From Edaphobacter modestus (GTDB lineage: Bacteria; Acidobacteriota; Terriglobia; Terriglobales; Acidobacteriaceae): a stretch of 64,000 nt of DNA. Under the pieces are notes generated by a model. That model was not told the DNA's origin. It saw nothing but the letters and a program-made list of their open reading frames with translations, and did not search any database. Every line of letters starts with the position of its first letter. Within the stretch, counting starts at the first letter, position 1. Shown here one piece after another: positions 51,215 through 59,904 of the stretch. The position numbers were made by a program, and so were the translations under genes. The stretch lies in assembly GCF_004217555.1 (NCBI RefSeq), contig NZ_SHKW01000003.1, positions 164,187 through 228,186 of the forward strand, written 5' to 3'.

Positions 51215-52910
51215 TGACCTGTCACAAACACTGAACCCCGCTATTGTCGCGGAAGGCGAACTGTTCGACAGCGGTATCCGGCGGACCCTGTCACGCCTCA
51301 CCAAATTGCAGCGATGGATGATCGTCGTCGGCCTAGGCTTGGCAGTCGCTGTTGAAACGGGTACGACGATAGCCATCAACGTAATCCTGCCGGATATGAA
51401 AGGCAACGTTGCCGCCAGCCAGGACGAGATCGGTTGGGTTGTCACAGTGTATGGCGCGGCGTTTCTCTGTGTCGTGCCTCTCACCGCCTGGTTTGTGCGC
51501 CGGCTAGGAACCCGGAACTACCTGGTGTTGTCACTCCTGCTGTACGGTGGAGGTGCTCTCGGGTGCTGCCTAAGTGAAACCCTGCCGGCCCTTCTAACCG
51601 CGCGAGTAGTAATGGGAATTGGAGGAGGGGCGTTCCTTGTCCGGGCGATGAGTGCACTAACTCGCCTACACGCTCCCAAGGAACGCGGCCCGGCTCTATT
51701 AGTTTTCGCACTTATCGTCAACTCGTCGCGCGCCCTCATGCCGGTACTGTTTGGTGTCGTTGCGGACAACACCAGATGGAACCTTGCATTTCTCGCGATC
51801 GTTCCCCTGACATTGGTGGCCGCGGCGTTGCTCTATAAGGTCATCCCTCGCCGGCTCGAATTCGAGCCCGATCCTCCTCCGATCGACCTGGTTTCGACCG
51901 GCCTCATCGTAGCCGGCTTAACGGCATTTCAAGTGGCGATGAGCCGTGGGCAACAGGACATGTGGCTGCAGTCGCGTCTCATCTGTTCGATGATCCTGGT
52001 TGCGGCGGTCTGCCTGGCGCTTTTCGTTTGGCGGGACACTCGCCCGGACAACCCTAATCCCGTATTAAACCTCCGCCTACTTTACCGGGAGTCCGCCCTT
52101 TCCTCGGGCATCTTATTGGCCGTGATTTTCGGAGTGTTACTCTCAGCTAGCCTGTTCGTCCTCCCCCAATATCTTCGCGGGGTGCAGGATTACAACGCCA
52201 CCCAGACCGCGCTCTTTTTTTGCGTAGACGCGATCGCAACGTTCGTCGGCCTCGCTTTCGGCGCAAAGTTCGCGCCGAAGCTCTCACCGCAAGTTGTCGT
52301 ACTGCTAGGGCTCAGCATCTTTGCGATTGCGAATCATCTGCTGACTCTGCAGTTGACACCGGATACGCCGGCTTTGAATCTATATCTGATTGTCGTCCTG
52401 CATGGCGCGTCCCTGGGCATGCAGATACCAGCGGTGTCCGGCATGCTGCTCGGCAAGTCAAGCCCTCGCTATCTTCCCTTCGACATGGCCATCTACTACC
52501 ATTCTCGTGGGGTGGGTAGCGTGTTGGGGGTGAGTGCAACCGTAGCAATGCTGGACATTCGCGAGAGTGTCCATTCCAGCCGTCTGCTGGACGTCGCGGG
52601 ACGCCTCAATCCCGACATTCACAGATTGCAGGTGGGACTTGGGCACGCCCTGCACGCAAGAGGATTACCCGCGACTACAGCCAATCTTGGTTCCTACGAG
52701 ATACTCCACGGGTTGGTTACCAGGCAAACCCTGACTCTTGCTTACATCGACATCTTCTGGTGCTTTCAGATCCTGGCATTGGCGGGGATTGTGCTGGTTC
52801 TGGTGCTCTGGCCAAATGCCAGGCGTGCCGCGTCCACAGTGGTCAGACGGGTGTTCGTTCTGGCCTTCAACGGCGTCCGGCGCTCTCCTGCAGTCGCGTC
52901 ATCTCGATGA
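51204..52910 (+). CDS. EmrB-type MFS drug:proton antiporter (DHA2)
   Basis: 568 residues from the ATG at 51204, overlapping the adaptor gene by 11 bp. About 14 helices; ETGTTIAINVILPDMKGNVAASQDEIGWVVTVYGAAF is the DHA2 N-terminal signature with the family's DIT/NVALP-type motif. It pumps hydrophobic toxicants through EmrA and TolC. The three genes overlap, so they form one operon, possibly continuous with the dehydrogenase block upstream. Such a pump would protect against toxic alcohols, aldehydes or phenols. The gene ends 168 bp before the tRNA-Phe fragment. Confidence 0.9.
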   Translation: MSTDDLSQTLNPAIVAEGELFDSGIRRTLSRLTKLQRWMIVVGLGLAVAVETGTTIAINVILPDMKGNVAASQDEIGWVVTVYGAAFLCVVPLTAWFVRRLGTRNYLVLSLLLYGGGALGCCLSETLPALLTARVVMGIGGGAFLVRAMSALTRLHAPKERGPALLVFALIVNSSRALMPVLFGVVADNTRWNLAFLAIVPLTLVAAALLYKVIPRRLEFEPDPPPIDLVSTGLIVAGLTAFQVAMSRGQQDMWLQSRLICSMILVAAVCLALFVWRDTRPDNPNPVLNLRLLYRESALSSGILLAVIFGVLLSASLFVLPQYLRGVQDYNATQTALFFCVDAIATFVGLAFGAKFAPKLSPQVVVLLGLSIFAIANHLLTLQLTPDTPALNLYLIVVLHGASLGMQIPAVSGMLLGKSSPRYLPFDMAIYYHSRGVGSVLGVSATVAMLDIRESVHSSRLLDVAGRLNPDIHRLQVGLGHALHARGLPATTANLGSYEILHGLVTRQTLTLAYIDIFWCFQILALAGIVLVLVLWPNARRAASTVVRRVFVLAFNGVRRSPAVASSR

Positions 52911-53078
52911 AGCGCGGTCACCCGATAATCAGGAATCTCTTTTTTAGCAGCCATTCTTGTGTTGCGGGAACAATATGGGAACATCTGTTGATTCAATCTT
53001 TTCAACTGCTTACAAGGAAGGAGAAAGAATAGTCTCGCAGAATTACTGCGATACGCTTCGCTAAATTATTGATTCTAA

Positions 53079-53126
53079 TGGTGGCCAGAGACGGGATCGA
53101 ACCGCCGACGCCGGCCTTTTCAGGGC
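53079..53126 (-). pseudogene. tRNA-Phe 3' fragment; candidate right attachment site
   Basis: 48 bp identical except one base to 28250-28297: CCA end, acceptor strand, T-arm, variable loop and anticodon loop of tRNA-Phe on the minus strand. The 5' half does not follow (sequence changes to CAAATCGAAGCCAG). It marks the right end of the 28-53 kb island. Confidence 0.7.
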
Positions 53127-53325
53127 TGGCTTCGATTTGTAGCGTCTTGTAGAAGCGATCCAAAAGCGATTGAAATGACTGTACCCATTTTTGTGCCCAC
53201 GCTCTTTCAAAATCAGTCGCAATCAGGCGATATCTATAGCAATGAACAGTCGAGGCGTTGTTCTCTAGTTTGCTCTTGTATAGTGACTTACAGCAAACAA
53301 TAGCAGGGGAAGGGGAAGGGAATTC

Positions 53326-53375
<50 letters not shown>

Positions 53376-53565
53376 ATCAAATTAACAACTTAGCTTAGCG
53401 GAAGACAGCAAAACGTTGTGAAAATCGGCCAACGGTGGCCACTTTCACCGTCACGCTGTTTCAAAACGGATGCTACCCCATAGCAATCCAGCTCAGTTGC
53501 GACCCTCCTGCAGTACCGACTCCAGCCCCAGTCTCACTCCTGCCACCTTGGTTTGGCAGGCTCCT

Positions 53566-53584
53566 GAATTTGACCGAGTTTTGG
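53566..53584 (+). repeat. 19-bp direct repeat near the integrase, copy 1
   Basis: GAATTTGACCGAGTTTTGG; identical at 55220-55238, and a shorter version (ATTTGACCGAGTT) at 54775-54787. The three copies flank the integrase and the excisionase-like gene. Confidence 0.7.
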
Positions 53585-53649
53585 CTTCGCCCGAATCTCC
53601 AGTCGCGCGCCGCAACACCGGCCCGCTTCACCGAGAACAGGAGCGCAGC

Positions 53650-54759
53650 ATGGCAATTTATCAACGGGGAAAATTTCTTCGCTATCGATTTCGCTTCGCT
53701 GGAAAGCAGATCGACGAATCCACCAAGACCACATCCAAAACCATCGCGCGAGAGGCCGAAAGGCAACACCGGCGGGCCCTCGAAGCGGGATACAACAACT
53801 TCAAAGAACTTCGGGAAAACCGTGTGCGGGTTCTCCAGGAGATCATCGACGAATATCTGGTCGGCTACCGGCTTCGATACCGTTCGGCTACTTTTGCCGA
53901 GTATGCCCTGGGGCATGTGGCTCGTCTCCTCGGAACGAAGCTCGTCGGCGACATCACGGATTCCTCGGTGCTCCACTATCAGGAAGACCGGCTGCGCGAA
54001 AAGGCCTCCCCAAAGTCGATCAACGAAGAGGTCCGGTTTCTTCTCAAGATGCTCGGCGACCCGGGCGAACTGATTCGCGCGCAACTCAAGAAGAGCAAGC
54101 AGCTCAAGCTGACCGTTCACAAACGGATCGGCAAAGCCTTCGACAGCGAGGAGAGTGAACAGCTCACCGGGAAGGCCAGGAAGTCACGCAGTCCTCATAT
54201 GTACCCGGCATTCATGCTGGCCCGCAACGGAGGTCTCCGGGACACCGAGATCAAGACCCTTACCTGGGGCCAGATCAACTTCGACAACCGGACGGTCAAG
54301 GTAGGAAGGGCAAAGAGCGAAGCCGGAGAAGGACGGGTCGTTCCTCTGAACATCGAAGTCTATGAGGCGCTCGTCGAACACCGCGGATGGTATCGCAAGA
54401 GATTCGGTGAAGTCAGAGAGGAGTGGTACATCTTCCCCTGGGGCAGGCCTATGCCTTCTGATCCCACGCGGCACATTACCTCGTTCAAGACCGCATGGAA
54501 GACCACGCGCAAGAACGCGAAGGTGACAGGCAGGTGGCACGATAACCGGCACACCCTCATCACGGAGCTTGCTGAAAGTGGCGCCGGCGACGAGACCATC
54601 ATGGAGATCGCCGGGCACGTCGATCGTCAGATGCTTCGCCATTACAGCCATATCCGGATGAAAGCAAAGCGAGAGGCCCTGGAGGCGGTCGCAGTCAAAC
54701 GTCGGAGCTCTTCCAGGCTGAGCGCCACGTCGCAACAGGACGCCTCTCCATCGCAATAG
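53650..54759 (+). CDS. tyrosine recombinase (integrase)
   Basis: 369 residues from the ATG at 53650 (AGGAG seven bases before). N-terminal arm-type DNA-binding/SAM-like domain (about 55-150), then the catalytic domain with the conserved tetrad: Arg in NGGLRDTEIKTLTWGQI, His-x-x-Arg in GRWHDNRHTLITELAESG, the second His in EIAGHVDRQ and the nucleophile Tyr in MLRHYSHI. It should integrate and excise the element at the tRNA-Asn 3' end 275 bp upstream. Followed by an excisionase-like gene. Confidence 0.93.
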   Translation: MAIYQRGKFLRYRFRFAGKQIDESTKTTSKTIAREAERQHRRALEAGYNNFKELRENRVRVLQEIIDEYLVGYRLRYRSATFAEYALGHVARLLGTKLVGDITDSSVLHYQEDRLREKASPKSINEEVRFLLKMLGDPGELIRAQLKKSKQLKLTVHKRIGKAFDSEESEQLTGKARKSRSPHMYPAFMLARNGGLRDTEIKTLTWGQINFDNRTVKVGRAKSEAGEGRVVPLNIEVYEALVEHRGWYRKRFGEVREEWYIFPWGRPMPSDPTRHITSFKTAWKTTRKNAKVTGRWHDNRHTLITELAESGAGDETIMEIAGHVDRQMLRHYSHIRMKAKREALEAVAVKRRSSSRLSATSQQDASPSQ

Positions 54760-54774
54760 CGCACCTATGGGGCG

Positions 54775-54787
54775 ATTTGACCGAGTT
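54775..54787 (+). repeat. short direct repeat near the integrase, copy 2
   Basis: ATTTGACCGAGTT between the integrase stop and the excisionase-like gene; the 13-bp core of the 19-bp repeat at 53566 and 55220. Confidence 0.6.
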
Positions 54788-54851
54788 CTCATCTCAGGTT
54801 AAGTTCTCGGCCAAGTTGCCCCAGGGCCCGCTTAGAAAAGAGGAGGACATC

Positions 54852-55085
54852 ATGGAAACGTTCTTGAACGAAACCCAGCTTTCAGAAATGCTCCAGGTCA
54901 GTTTGGCCTGCTTGAGACGGTGGCGGCTCCGCGGAGAAGGCCCAGAGTACGTGAAGGTGGGCCCACTTGTGCGGTATCGCCTTGAAGCAATCATGCGATG
55001 GGTGGATGGGTTGCCGACGGGCGGAAACGGTGGGCGACTGAAGCCTGTCGGCCCTCCCCGCAGCCGACTGCACCCGGTGGCGTGA
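54852..55085 (+). CDS. excisionase-family helix-turn-helix protein
   Basis: 77 residues from the ATG at 54852 (GAGGAGG upstream). Winged-helix MerR/Xis-like fold: FLNETQLSEMLQVSLACLRRWRLRGEGPEYVKVGPLVRYRLEAIMRWVDG, the typical pattern of DNA-binding domain, excisionase family. Likely the recombination directionality factor or a regulator of the integrase next to it. Confidence 0.85.
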   Translation: METFLNETQLSEMLQVSLACLRRWRLRGEGPEYVKVGPLVRYRLEAIMRWVDGLPTGGNGGRLKPVGPPRSRLHPVA

Positions 55086-55219
55086 TTGCTCTCGTTCCTT
55101 CACCGGATCGCGAAGGTGCGAGGAACGTTGCCCTATCGAGACGGTGCGCAGATCCCCTTTTGCCGCTACCGGAGCAGTGGACCCGAGCGGAACTGGCGTT
55201 CATCTGCAATCGCAACGGG

Positions 55220-55238
55220 GAATTTGACCGAGTTTTGG
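55220..55238 (+). repeat. 19-bp direct repeat, copy 3
   Basis: GAATTTGACCGAGTTTTGG, identical to 53566-53584; 38 bp upstream of the first gene of the conjugation operon, so it may be an operator shared by integrase and transfer genes. Confidence 0.7.
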
Positions 55239-55275
55239 AACCACCTCATGATGGCACCGCATCGAGGAGGTGCAT

Positions 55276-55557
55276 GTGGGAAAGCGGACGACTTGGCTCG
55301 GTATTGCAATTTCAGTGACGGCGCTCGATGCGGCCGTGGTCACGTATTACGGCGGCTTGGTCTGGAGAGCATTCGCGGTAGTCATCTGGAGCAAGTTGCT
55401 GTTGCTCCTATTGGCTGCCGTATGGGCCACGACACTTCTGCACATCTGGGTTCACTCGTGTTCCCAACTGCGGCAGGCGAAGCGGGAACGTCGGGTAGTG
55501 GTGTCGATCCCGGTAAACGATCTTTTGTCTGAGCTGGCGGAGGAGATCGATGTTTGA
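55276..55557 (+). CDS. small membrane protein, first gene of the conjugation operon
   Basis: 93 residues from the GTG at 55276 (GAGGAGG five bases before); GTG 55270 is an alternative. Two membrane helices (WLGIAISVTALDAAVVTYYGG and VIWSKLLLLLLAAVWATTLLHIWV), then a charged cytoplasmic tail ending LLSELAEEIDV. It overlaps the ATPase gene by eight bases. I do not recognise a family. Confidence 0.7.
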   Translation: MGKRTTWLGIAISVTALDAAVVTYYGGLVWRAFAVVIWSKLLLLLLAAVWATTLLHIWVHSCSQLRQAKRERRVVVSIPVNDLLSELAEEIDV

Positions 55558-56470
55558 TTCGTTGACTGACCTTTCGAGCAAGCTATCAGCAACGGGCTAC
55601 TTCATCGATCCCGTGATGGTCCAAGTCGTCTATCTTGCTGCAAAGCTCAGAAAACCGTTATTGCTCGAAGGACCTGCGGGATCGGGCAAAACGCAGCTCG
55701 CCCTCTCCGTGGCGGCTGCGGCTGAAACGCATGTGGAGCGCCTCCAGTGTTATCGCGGCGTCAGCGCGGACAAGGCCATTGGACGTTTCGATGAAGGTCT
55801 GCAACGTCTCTATATGGAGTTCTCCAAGAGCCAACACGAGAACTGGCAGGCCGTACAGGCGAGTCTGAAGGGACGCGACTTCTTTCGACCCGGTCCGCTG
55901 ATGCGTGCTCTCGAGTGCGAACGGCCCTGTGTGCTCTTGATCGACGAACTCGACAAAGTGGATGACGGATTCGAAGCGATGCTGTTGGAGATTTTGTCCG
56001 CCTGGCAGCTCTCCATCCCAGAATTCGGAACGGTTGGAGCCAGGAGCATTCCATTCGTCGTTCTGACCAGCAACGAAGAGAGACGTCTCGGCGATCCGAT
56101 CCGCAGGCGCAGTCTCTATGTACGCGTCGAACACCCGACGCCACAACGGGAATCGGAAATCATCGCGAGCCGCACGCCAAACGCCGATGCAGAGTTTCAC
56201 CGCGAGATGGCTGGCATTGCGCTCTCGTTTCGCAATTATTCGCTCGAAAAACCGCCATCCGTGTCGGAGATGATCGACTTTGCCAATGCCCTACAGTTGC
56301 TTGGCGCCGAACATGTGACCGAAGAGCACCGGGACGTCCTGCTGCCGTTCCTGGCTAAGACTGATAAAGACCGTCGCCACCTGCTCCTCCGCGAGGGTTT
56401 CAAAAGCCTCCTCGATGACGGTGCTCGCTTCGCCCAAAAGATGGCGCTTGAAGGAGAGCCACGAACATGA
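55550..56470 (+). CDS. MoxR/CbbQ-type AAA+ ATPase
   Basis: 306 residues. Walker A EGPAGSGKTQLALSVAAAA (about 40-55), Walker B CVLLIDELDKVDDGFEAMLLEIL, sensor 1 FVVLTSNEERRLGDPIRRRS. The MoxR group acts as chaperone-like ATPase, often with a VWA partner, which is not seen here. The gene is embedded in the transfer operon, overlapping both neighbours by 4-8 bp, so it is an integral member. Its role in conjugation is not established. Confidence 0.85.
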   Translation: MFDSLTDLSSKLSATGYFIDPVMVQVVYLAAKLRKPLLLEGPAGSGKTQLALSVAAAAETHVERLQCYRGVSADKAIGRFDEGLQRLYMEFSKSQHENWQAVQASLKGRDFFRPGPLMRALECERPCVLLIDELDKVDDGFEAMLLEILSAWQLSIPEFGTVGARSIPFVVLTSNEERRLGDPIRRRSLYVRVEHPTPQRESEIIASRTPNADAEFHREMAGIALSFRNYSLEKPPSVSEMIDFANALQLLGAEHVTEEHRDVLLPFLAKTDKDRRHLLLREGFKSLLDDGARFAQKMALEGEPRT

Positions 56471-56952
56471 AATGGATGCTTCCTTTGCTGCTGTTCCTCC
56501 TACTGCCCAACGATTCCAAGGCCGATGTCCCTTCCCCTTTGGCCGAACGATGTGTCCAGCATTATGCGGCTCACTATAGGGTGCCACCTGAGTTGATCGC
56601 AGCTTTGATCGACGTCGAATCGCGCTGGAATCCTCGCGCACTGTCGAACAAGGGAGCAATGGGATTGATGCAACTGATGCCCGATACAGCTCGGCGCTAC
56701 GGTGCTGTCGAGCCTTTCGATGTCGAGCAGAACATCGCGGCCGGCACCCGCTATGTGACCACATTGATGTGGGAGTTCCGAGGTGATCTTCGCCTGGTAG
56801 CTGCGGCGTACTACGCGGGTGATCGTTGGATAGGACAAAAGCAACTCAACTACTGCAACCCCGATGTCATTGCTTATGTTGAGGCGGTTCGACGGCAGTA
56901 CGTGATGCGAAAACAAGCGGCCCCAAGACCATCAAGGAGAGAAACAAGATGA
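56467..56952 (+). CDS. lytic transglycosylase (VirB1-like)
   Basis: 161 residues, ATGA overlap with the ATPase gene. Signal peptide about 1-20 (MKWMLPLLLFLLLPNDSKA). SLT domain: ELIAALIDVESRWNPRALSNKGAMGLMQLMPDTARRYG, with the catalytic Glu in the VES motif, and NIAAGTRYVTTLMWEF. It opens the peptidoglycan for assembly of the type IV secretion channel. Confidence 0.9.
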   Translation: MKWMLPLLLFLLLPNDSKADVPSPLAERCVQHYAAHYRVPPELIAALIDVESRWNPRALSNKGAMGLMQLMPDTARRYGAVEPFDVEQNIAAGTRYVTTLMWEFRGDLRLVAAAYYAGDRWIGQKQLNYCNPDVIAYVEAVRRQYVMRKQAAPRPSRRETR

Positions 56953-57899
56953 AACTTCGTTGGCTCATTCCCATTGCAGTATTGCTGCCGCTCCGACTCG
57001 GAGCTACCGGACCAGCCGTAAGCTCACGTGTTGCCACGATCACGATCAATCTAAATCAGGTGACGGCACTCCATCTCCGACCTGAGTTCGAGTCGACGAT
57101 TCGCATGCCCGAGGAGATCACTTCTGTCATCCTCGGAAGTCCGAGTTCCTTCAAAGCCGAACACAACGAGGGCGAGCCGCAGTATGTCTACGTCAAACCC
57201 ATCACAAAAGATCCTGTGCAGTCCAACCTTCTCATCGCAACGAAGTCCGGTCAGCATGTGACGCTGGAGCTTATTAGCGACGGGGCCAGTGCTAACAACG
57301 CCAACCAGCCGGTTGACTTTCTGATCGAGTATCGTGTCTCGCGAAGCTTTCTGATCGTCTCCGATGCGACCGTCCCGGTAATGCCGAAGACCGCTGAGAA
57401 GCCGGATTCCTCGGGTGCGTCGCCACCCCACTCTCCTTCTGTAGTTCCTTCAGCCATCGATCAAGAGTTTGAGCAACAAACCAAACTCAATGCTCCCAAG
57501 TAGAACAAGTGGGACGGAAAACAGATCGAGACCTCGATCGGCGACATTCGTCAATGGAGCAACGAGACGGTCGTCTCTTACTCGGTCTACAACAGCTCGG
57601 ACCAGCCGGTTGAGATCGTCGCTCCACAGATCCAAATCACCGGCCGCAAGACGGAGAAGAAGAAGAAGAAAGAAGGCAAGGGCATCCTCTCCGATCAACT
57701 CGAAATCCGCGACTACAAACTCAGCGTGACAAGGCTAGAGCCTGGCGGACGCGCAGACGGTGTGGTCGTGTTCGACCGCCCAAATTTCAAGCAATCGACG
57801 GAGAAGTTGTTCCTGCAACTTGCCCAGGCAGATCAGGTCGATCGCCCGATCTTGATCCGTCTTCCATTCACCCCACCCATCGCGGCAGAACGCCCGTAG
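56949..57899 (+). pseudogene. VirB9/TrbG-like channel protein interrupted by an in-frame TAG
   Basis: The ATG at 56949 overlaps the transglycosylase stop. Signal peptide, then a VirB9-like N-terminal domain (TALHLRPEFESTIRMPEEITSVILGSPSSF, VQSNLLIATKSGQHVTLELIS). After KLNAPK a TAG at 57501-57503 interrupts the frame. The same frame continues open for 131 codons (NKWDGKQIETSIGDIRQWSNETVVSYSVYNSSDQPVEI to PFTPPIAAERP) and stops at 57899, 17 bases before the VirB10 ATG. A single G-to-A change (TGG to TAG) would explain the stop. The upstream 184-residue part alone lacks the C-terminal beta-sandwich that contacts VirB7/VirB10. Confidence 0.75.
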
Positions 57900-57916
57900 A
57901 GAGGATCGTGCAGAAT

Positions 57917-59350
57917 ATGAGCGTCCATGACAACAACAGCAACGGCAGCCGGAGTGTACCCGTCCAGATCGATGAGTCTCCCGACCGAATCGGTGCACAA
58001 TCTCCTCCGGCGCCGGGACCGAACGAGCCTGAGCCCACTGAGGAGGCCCTAACTCGAGGAACTGGCCATTTTGCGACGCGCGCGGGCATCAACGGGACTC
58101 CAGGCATTGGCAAGAACAAGCTCATTCTTCTTGGAGGAGGTCTGGCTGTCGCGGTACTGTTTTTTGTCTTTACCGCGATCGTCGGAAGGTCCCCGAAGAG
58201 ACAGACCACTGCGAAACCGAATGGCTCGCAGGCAAGTCTTTCGGGGCCGACGCAGCCTAAAGGCAGCGTAACGCCCGTGATGGAAACCGTTCACACTCCA
58301 GCTCCCGATAATTCCAGCGGGCAGCTTGGACCGGGAGATATACGACGCACCCGCTCCTCGGACGGCAAAGCCGCAGCTGCGGCAAGCTCTCAGTTTTCGC
58401 GGAAGCCTATGGCGGCGAAACCGGCAGCGGCTTCGTCTTTGGGAGGTGTTCCATCCTTCGCTGATACACAACAGAAATGGGAGGAACCTCAGCCTTACGG
58501 AGAACCTGCGTCGAGTCCCGCTATCCAGACGCAGCAGCAAAACGCGCTGAAGGAAGCTTCTCTGATCTTTGTTCGCAGTCCGACTCAGAGTCAGTCATCG
58601 ACGACGCCAAGGCTCAACAGTGATGACGACGATGCGCCAGTATTAGAGATGACACCCGGCATGAGGATACAGGCGAAGCTTGAAACCCAAATCTCGAGTG
58701 CTGTCCAGGAACCGGTCGTGGCTGTTGTGGAGTACACATACGCCATTGGAGACAGAATCGTGGTTCCTGCTGGCGCCCGTATCTATGGCAAGCTCGTACC
58801 GGCTGATCGAAGCGGGCTTGTCAGCGTGGAGTTTGACGAGATTCGATTGCTGGATGGGAACCGCGATGAGAAGCGAGAAAAGATCGACGCGATAGGACTC
58901 GGCCTCGATCTTGGTCCCATCAAAGGAAACGTCTCTGGGAAAAACACCGGCAAGAACTTCTTGGTGCGGGCTGCATCAGGAAGGCATCACCGTTCCTTCG
59001 GGGAGCGGATCGGTTGGAACCAGCTGGCTCGCAAGTATGGAGACGGTATTCAAAGCGTTCGTCAATCAGATCGTAGTGGCCAAGCTGGTTCCGGTTCTTG
59101 CCGCTTACTTCGTTCTGAAAGCAACCCTAGATGGAGGGGCTGGCGAAAATCCGCTCCCGTCCATCATCGCCGCACTTTTCCTGATGTCGCTCTCTGCCAC
59201 CATGCAACTCATGCGGGGCTGGAACTCGGGAGGCCAATACGCAACCACGGACATGCTCACGTCACTGTGGAACTACATCGTTGGACAGATCATGCCAGCG
59301 GCAGCAGGCCTCGCGTGTGTTGGTGCTGTGATCAACTTCGTCCGGCATAG
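57917..59350 (+). CDS. VirB10/TrbI-like channel protein, C-terminus lost
   Basis: Start taken at the ATG 57917; GTG 57908 is possible. The protein has a short cytoplasmic part and one membrane helix (LILLGGGLAVAVLFFVFTAIVG, about 70). A Pro/Gln/Ser-rich periplasmic linker follows, then the TrbI domain LEMTPGMRIQAKLETQISSAVQEPVVAVVEYTYAIGDRIVVPAGARIYGKLVPADRSG. Homology stops at GKNFLVRAASG (about 58980), just where a VirB10 would enter its antenna/C-terminal region. The remaining 120 or so codons to 59350 run out of frame over the next gene and are not expected to be real protein. A frameshift or deletion near 58980 is the simplest reading. Confidence 0.7.
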   Translation: MSVHDNNSNGSRSVPVQIDESPDRIGAQSPPAPGPNEPEPTEEALTRGTGHFATRAGINGTPGIGKNKLILLGGGLAVAVLFFVFTAIVGRSPKRQTTAKPNGSQASLSGPTQPKGSVTPVMETVHTPAPDNSSGQLGPGDIRRTRSSDGKAAAAASSQFSRKPMAAKPAAASSLGGVPSFADTQQKWEEPQPYGEPASSPAIQTQQQNALKEASLIFVRSPTQSQSSTTPRLNSDDDDAPVLEMTPGMRIQAKLETQISSAVQEPVVAVVEYTYAIGDRIVVPAGARIYGKLVPADRSGLVSVEFDEIRLLDGNRDEKREKIDAIGLGLDLGPIKGNVSGKNTGKNFLVRAASGRHHRSFGERIGWNQLARKYGDGIQSVRQSDRSGQAGSGSCRLLRSESNPRWRGWRKSAPVHHRRTFPDVALCHHATHAGLELGRPIRNHGHAHVTVELHRWTDHASGSRPRVCWCCDQLRPA

Positions 59351-59435
59351 GCCGTGGACTCGGTTGGTCTTTGCCGCAATTTCATTCCTGAGCGTGAGTG
59401 GATTGCTCACACTCTTCCAGGCCATGGCGGCTTAG
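59037..59435 (+). CDS. conjugation-operon integral membrane protein
   Basis: 132 residues from the ATG at 59037 (METVFKAFVNQIVVAKLVPVLAAYFVLKATLDGG). Three to four hydrophobic helices; the last is LVFAAISFLSVSGLLTLFQAMAA. No clear ribosome site precedes the ATG, and the frame is open upstream into the end of the VirB10-like gene, so start and 5' end are uncertain. Size, helices and position fit a pilin or channel membrane part (VirB2/VirB6-like), but no motif proves it. Confidence 0.55.
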   Translation: METVFKAFVNQIVVAKLVPVLAAYFVLKATLDGGAGENPLPSIIAALFLMSLSATMQLMRGWNSGGQYATTDMLTSLWNYIVGQIMPAAAGLACVGAVINFVRHRPWTRLVFAAISFLSVSGLLTLFQAMAA

Positions 59436-59444
59436 GAGAAAACG

Positions 59445-59894
59445 ATGAGTCTGAATGGCGCAATCAGGAACCTCGCCTCCTGGGCCGGGAACACCATCAT
59501 GCCAACGATGGCCGGGATGTTTTTCGCCGGTGCTGTCTACCGCTACAGCAAGAGCGCTCCTTTCGAGAACCTCCTCTACGGCGGTTTCGCTTCGCTTATG
59601 TGTTCTGGCATGCTTCGCGCGCTCGAGGGCTTTGTTCAAAACGCTGGCCCCATTAGTCCCGATGGCTTCTGGATGGCGACGATGAGTCTCGTCAATTGGA
59701 CGGCCAACGTGATCCTGCCCATGTTTGCGCTCACTCAACTCGCGGCGATGGCACTCCATATGGGTGGCGTGGTCTCTGAAATCTATCCAGGCTCGACCTG
59801 GATTCGCAAGTTCATCGCGGCTGTGGCCGCGTTGATGGTCTCGGGCATGGTGCGCTTCGCCGAATCGATGGTGACGAAGGCACACGGACTTTGA
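59445..59894 (+). CDS. conjugation-operon integral membrane protein
   Basis: 149 residues, GGAGAAAACG before the ATG. Hydrophobic throughout: ASWAGNTIMPTMAGMFFAGAVYRYSK, NLLYGGFASLMCSGMLRAL, MSLVNWTANVILPMFALTQLAAMALHMGGVV, FIAAVAALMVSGMVRFAESM. Ten bp after the previous gene, which has a similar helix order (LWNYIVGQIMPAAAGLACVGAVI), so the two may be diverged paralogues. Likely pilin- or channel-related. Confidence 0.65.
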   Translation: MSLNGAIRNLASWAGNTIMPTMAGMFFAGAVYRYSKSAPFENLLYGGFASLMCSGMLRALEGFVQNAGPISPDGFWMATMSLVNWTANVILPMFALTQLAAMALHMGGVVSEIYPGSTWIRKFIAAVAALMVSGMVRFAESMVTKAHGL

Positions 59895-59904
59895 GGAGAA
59901 TGCC

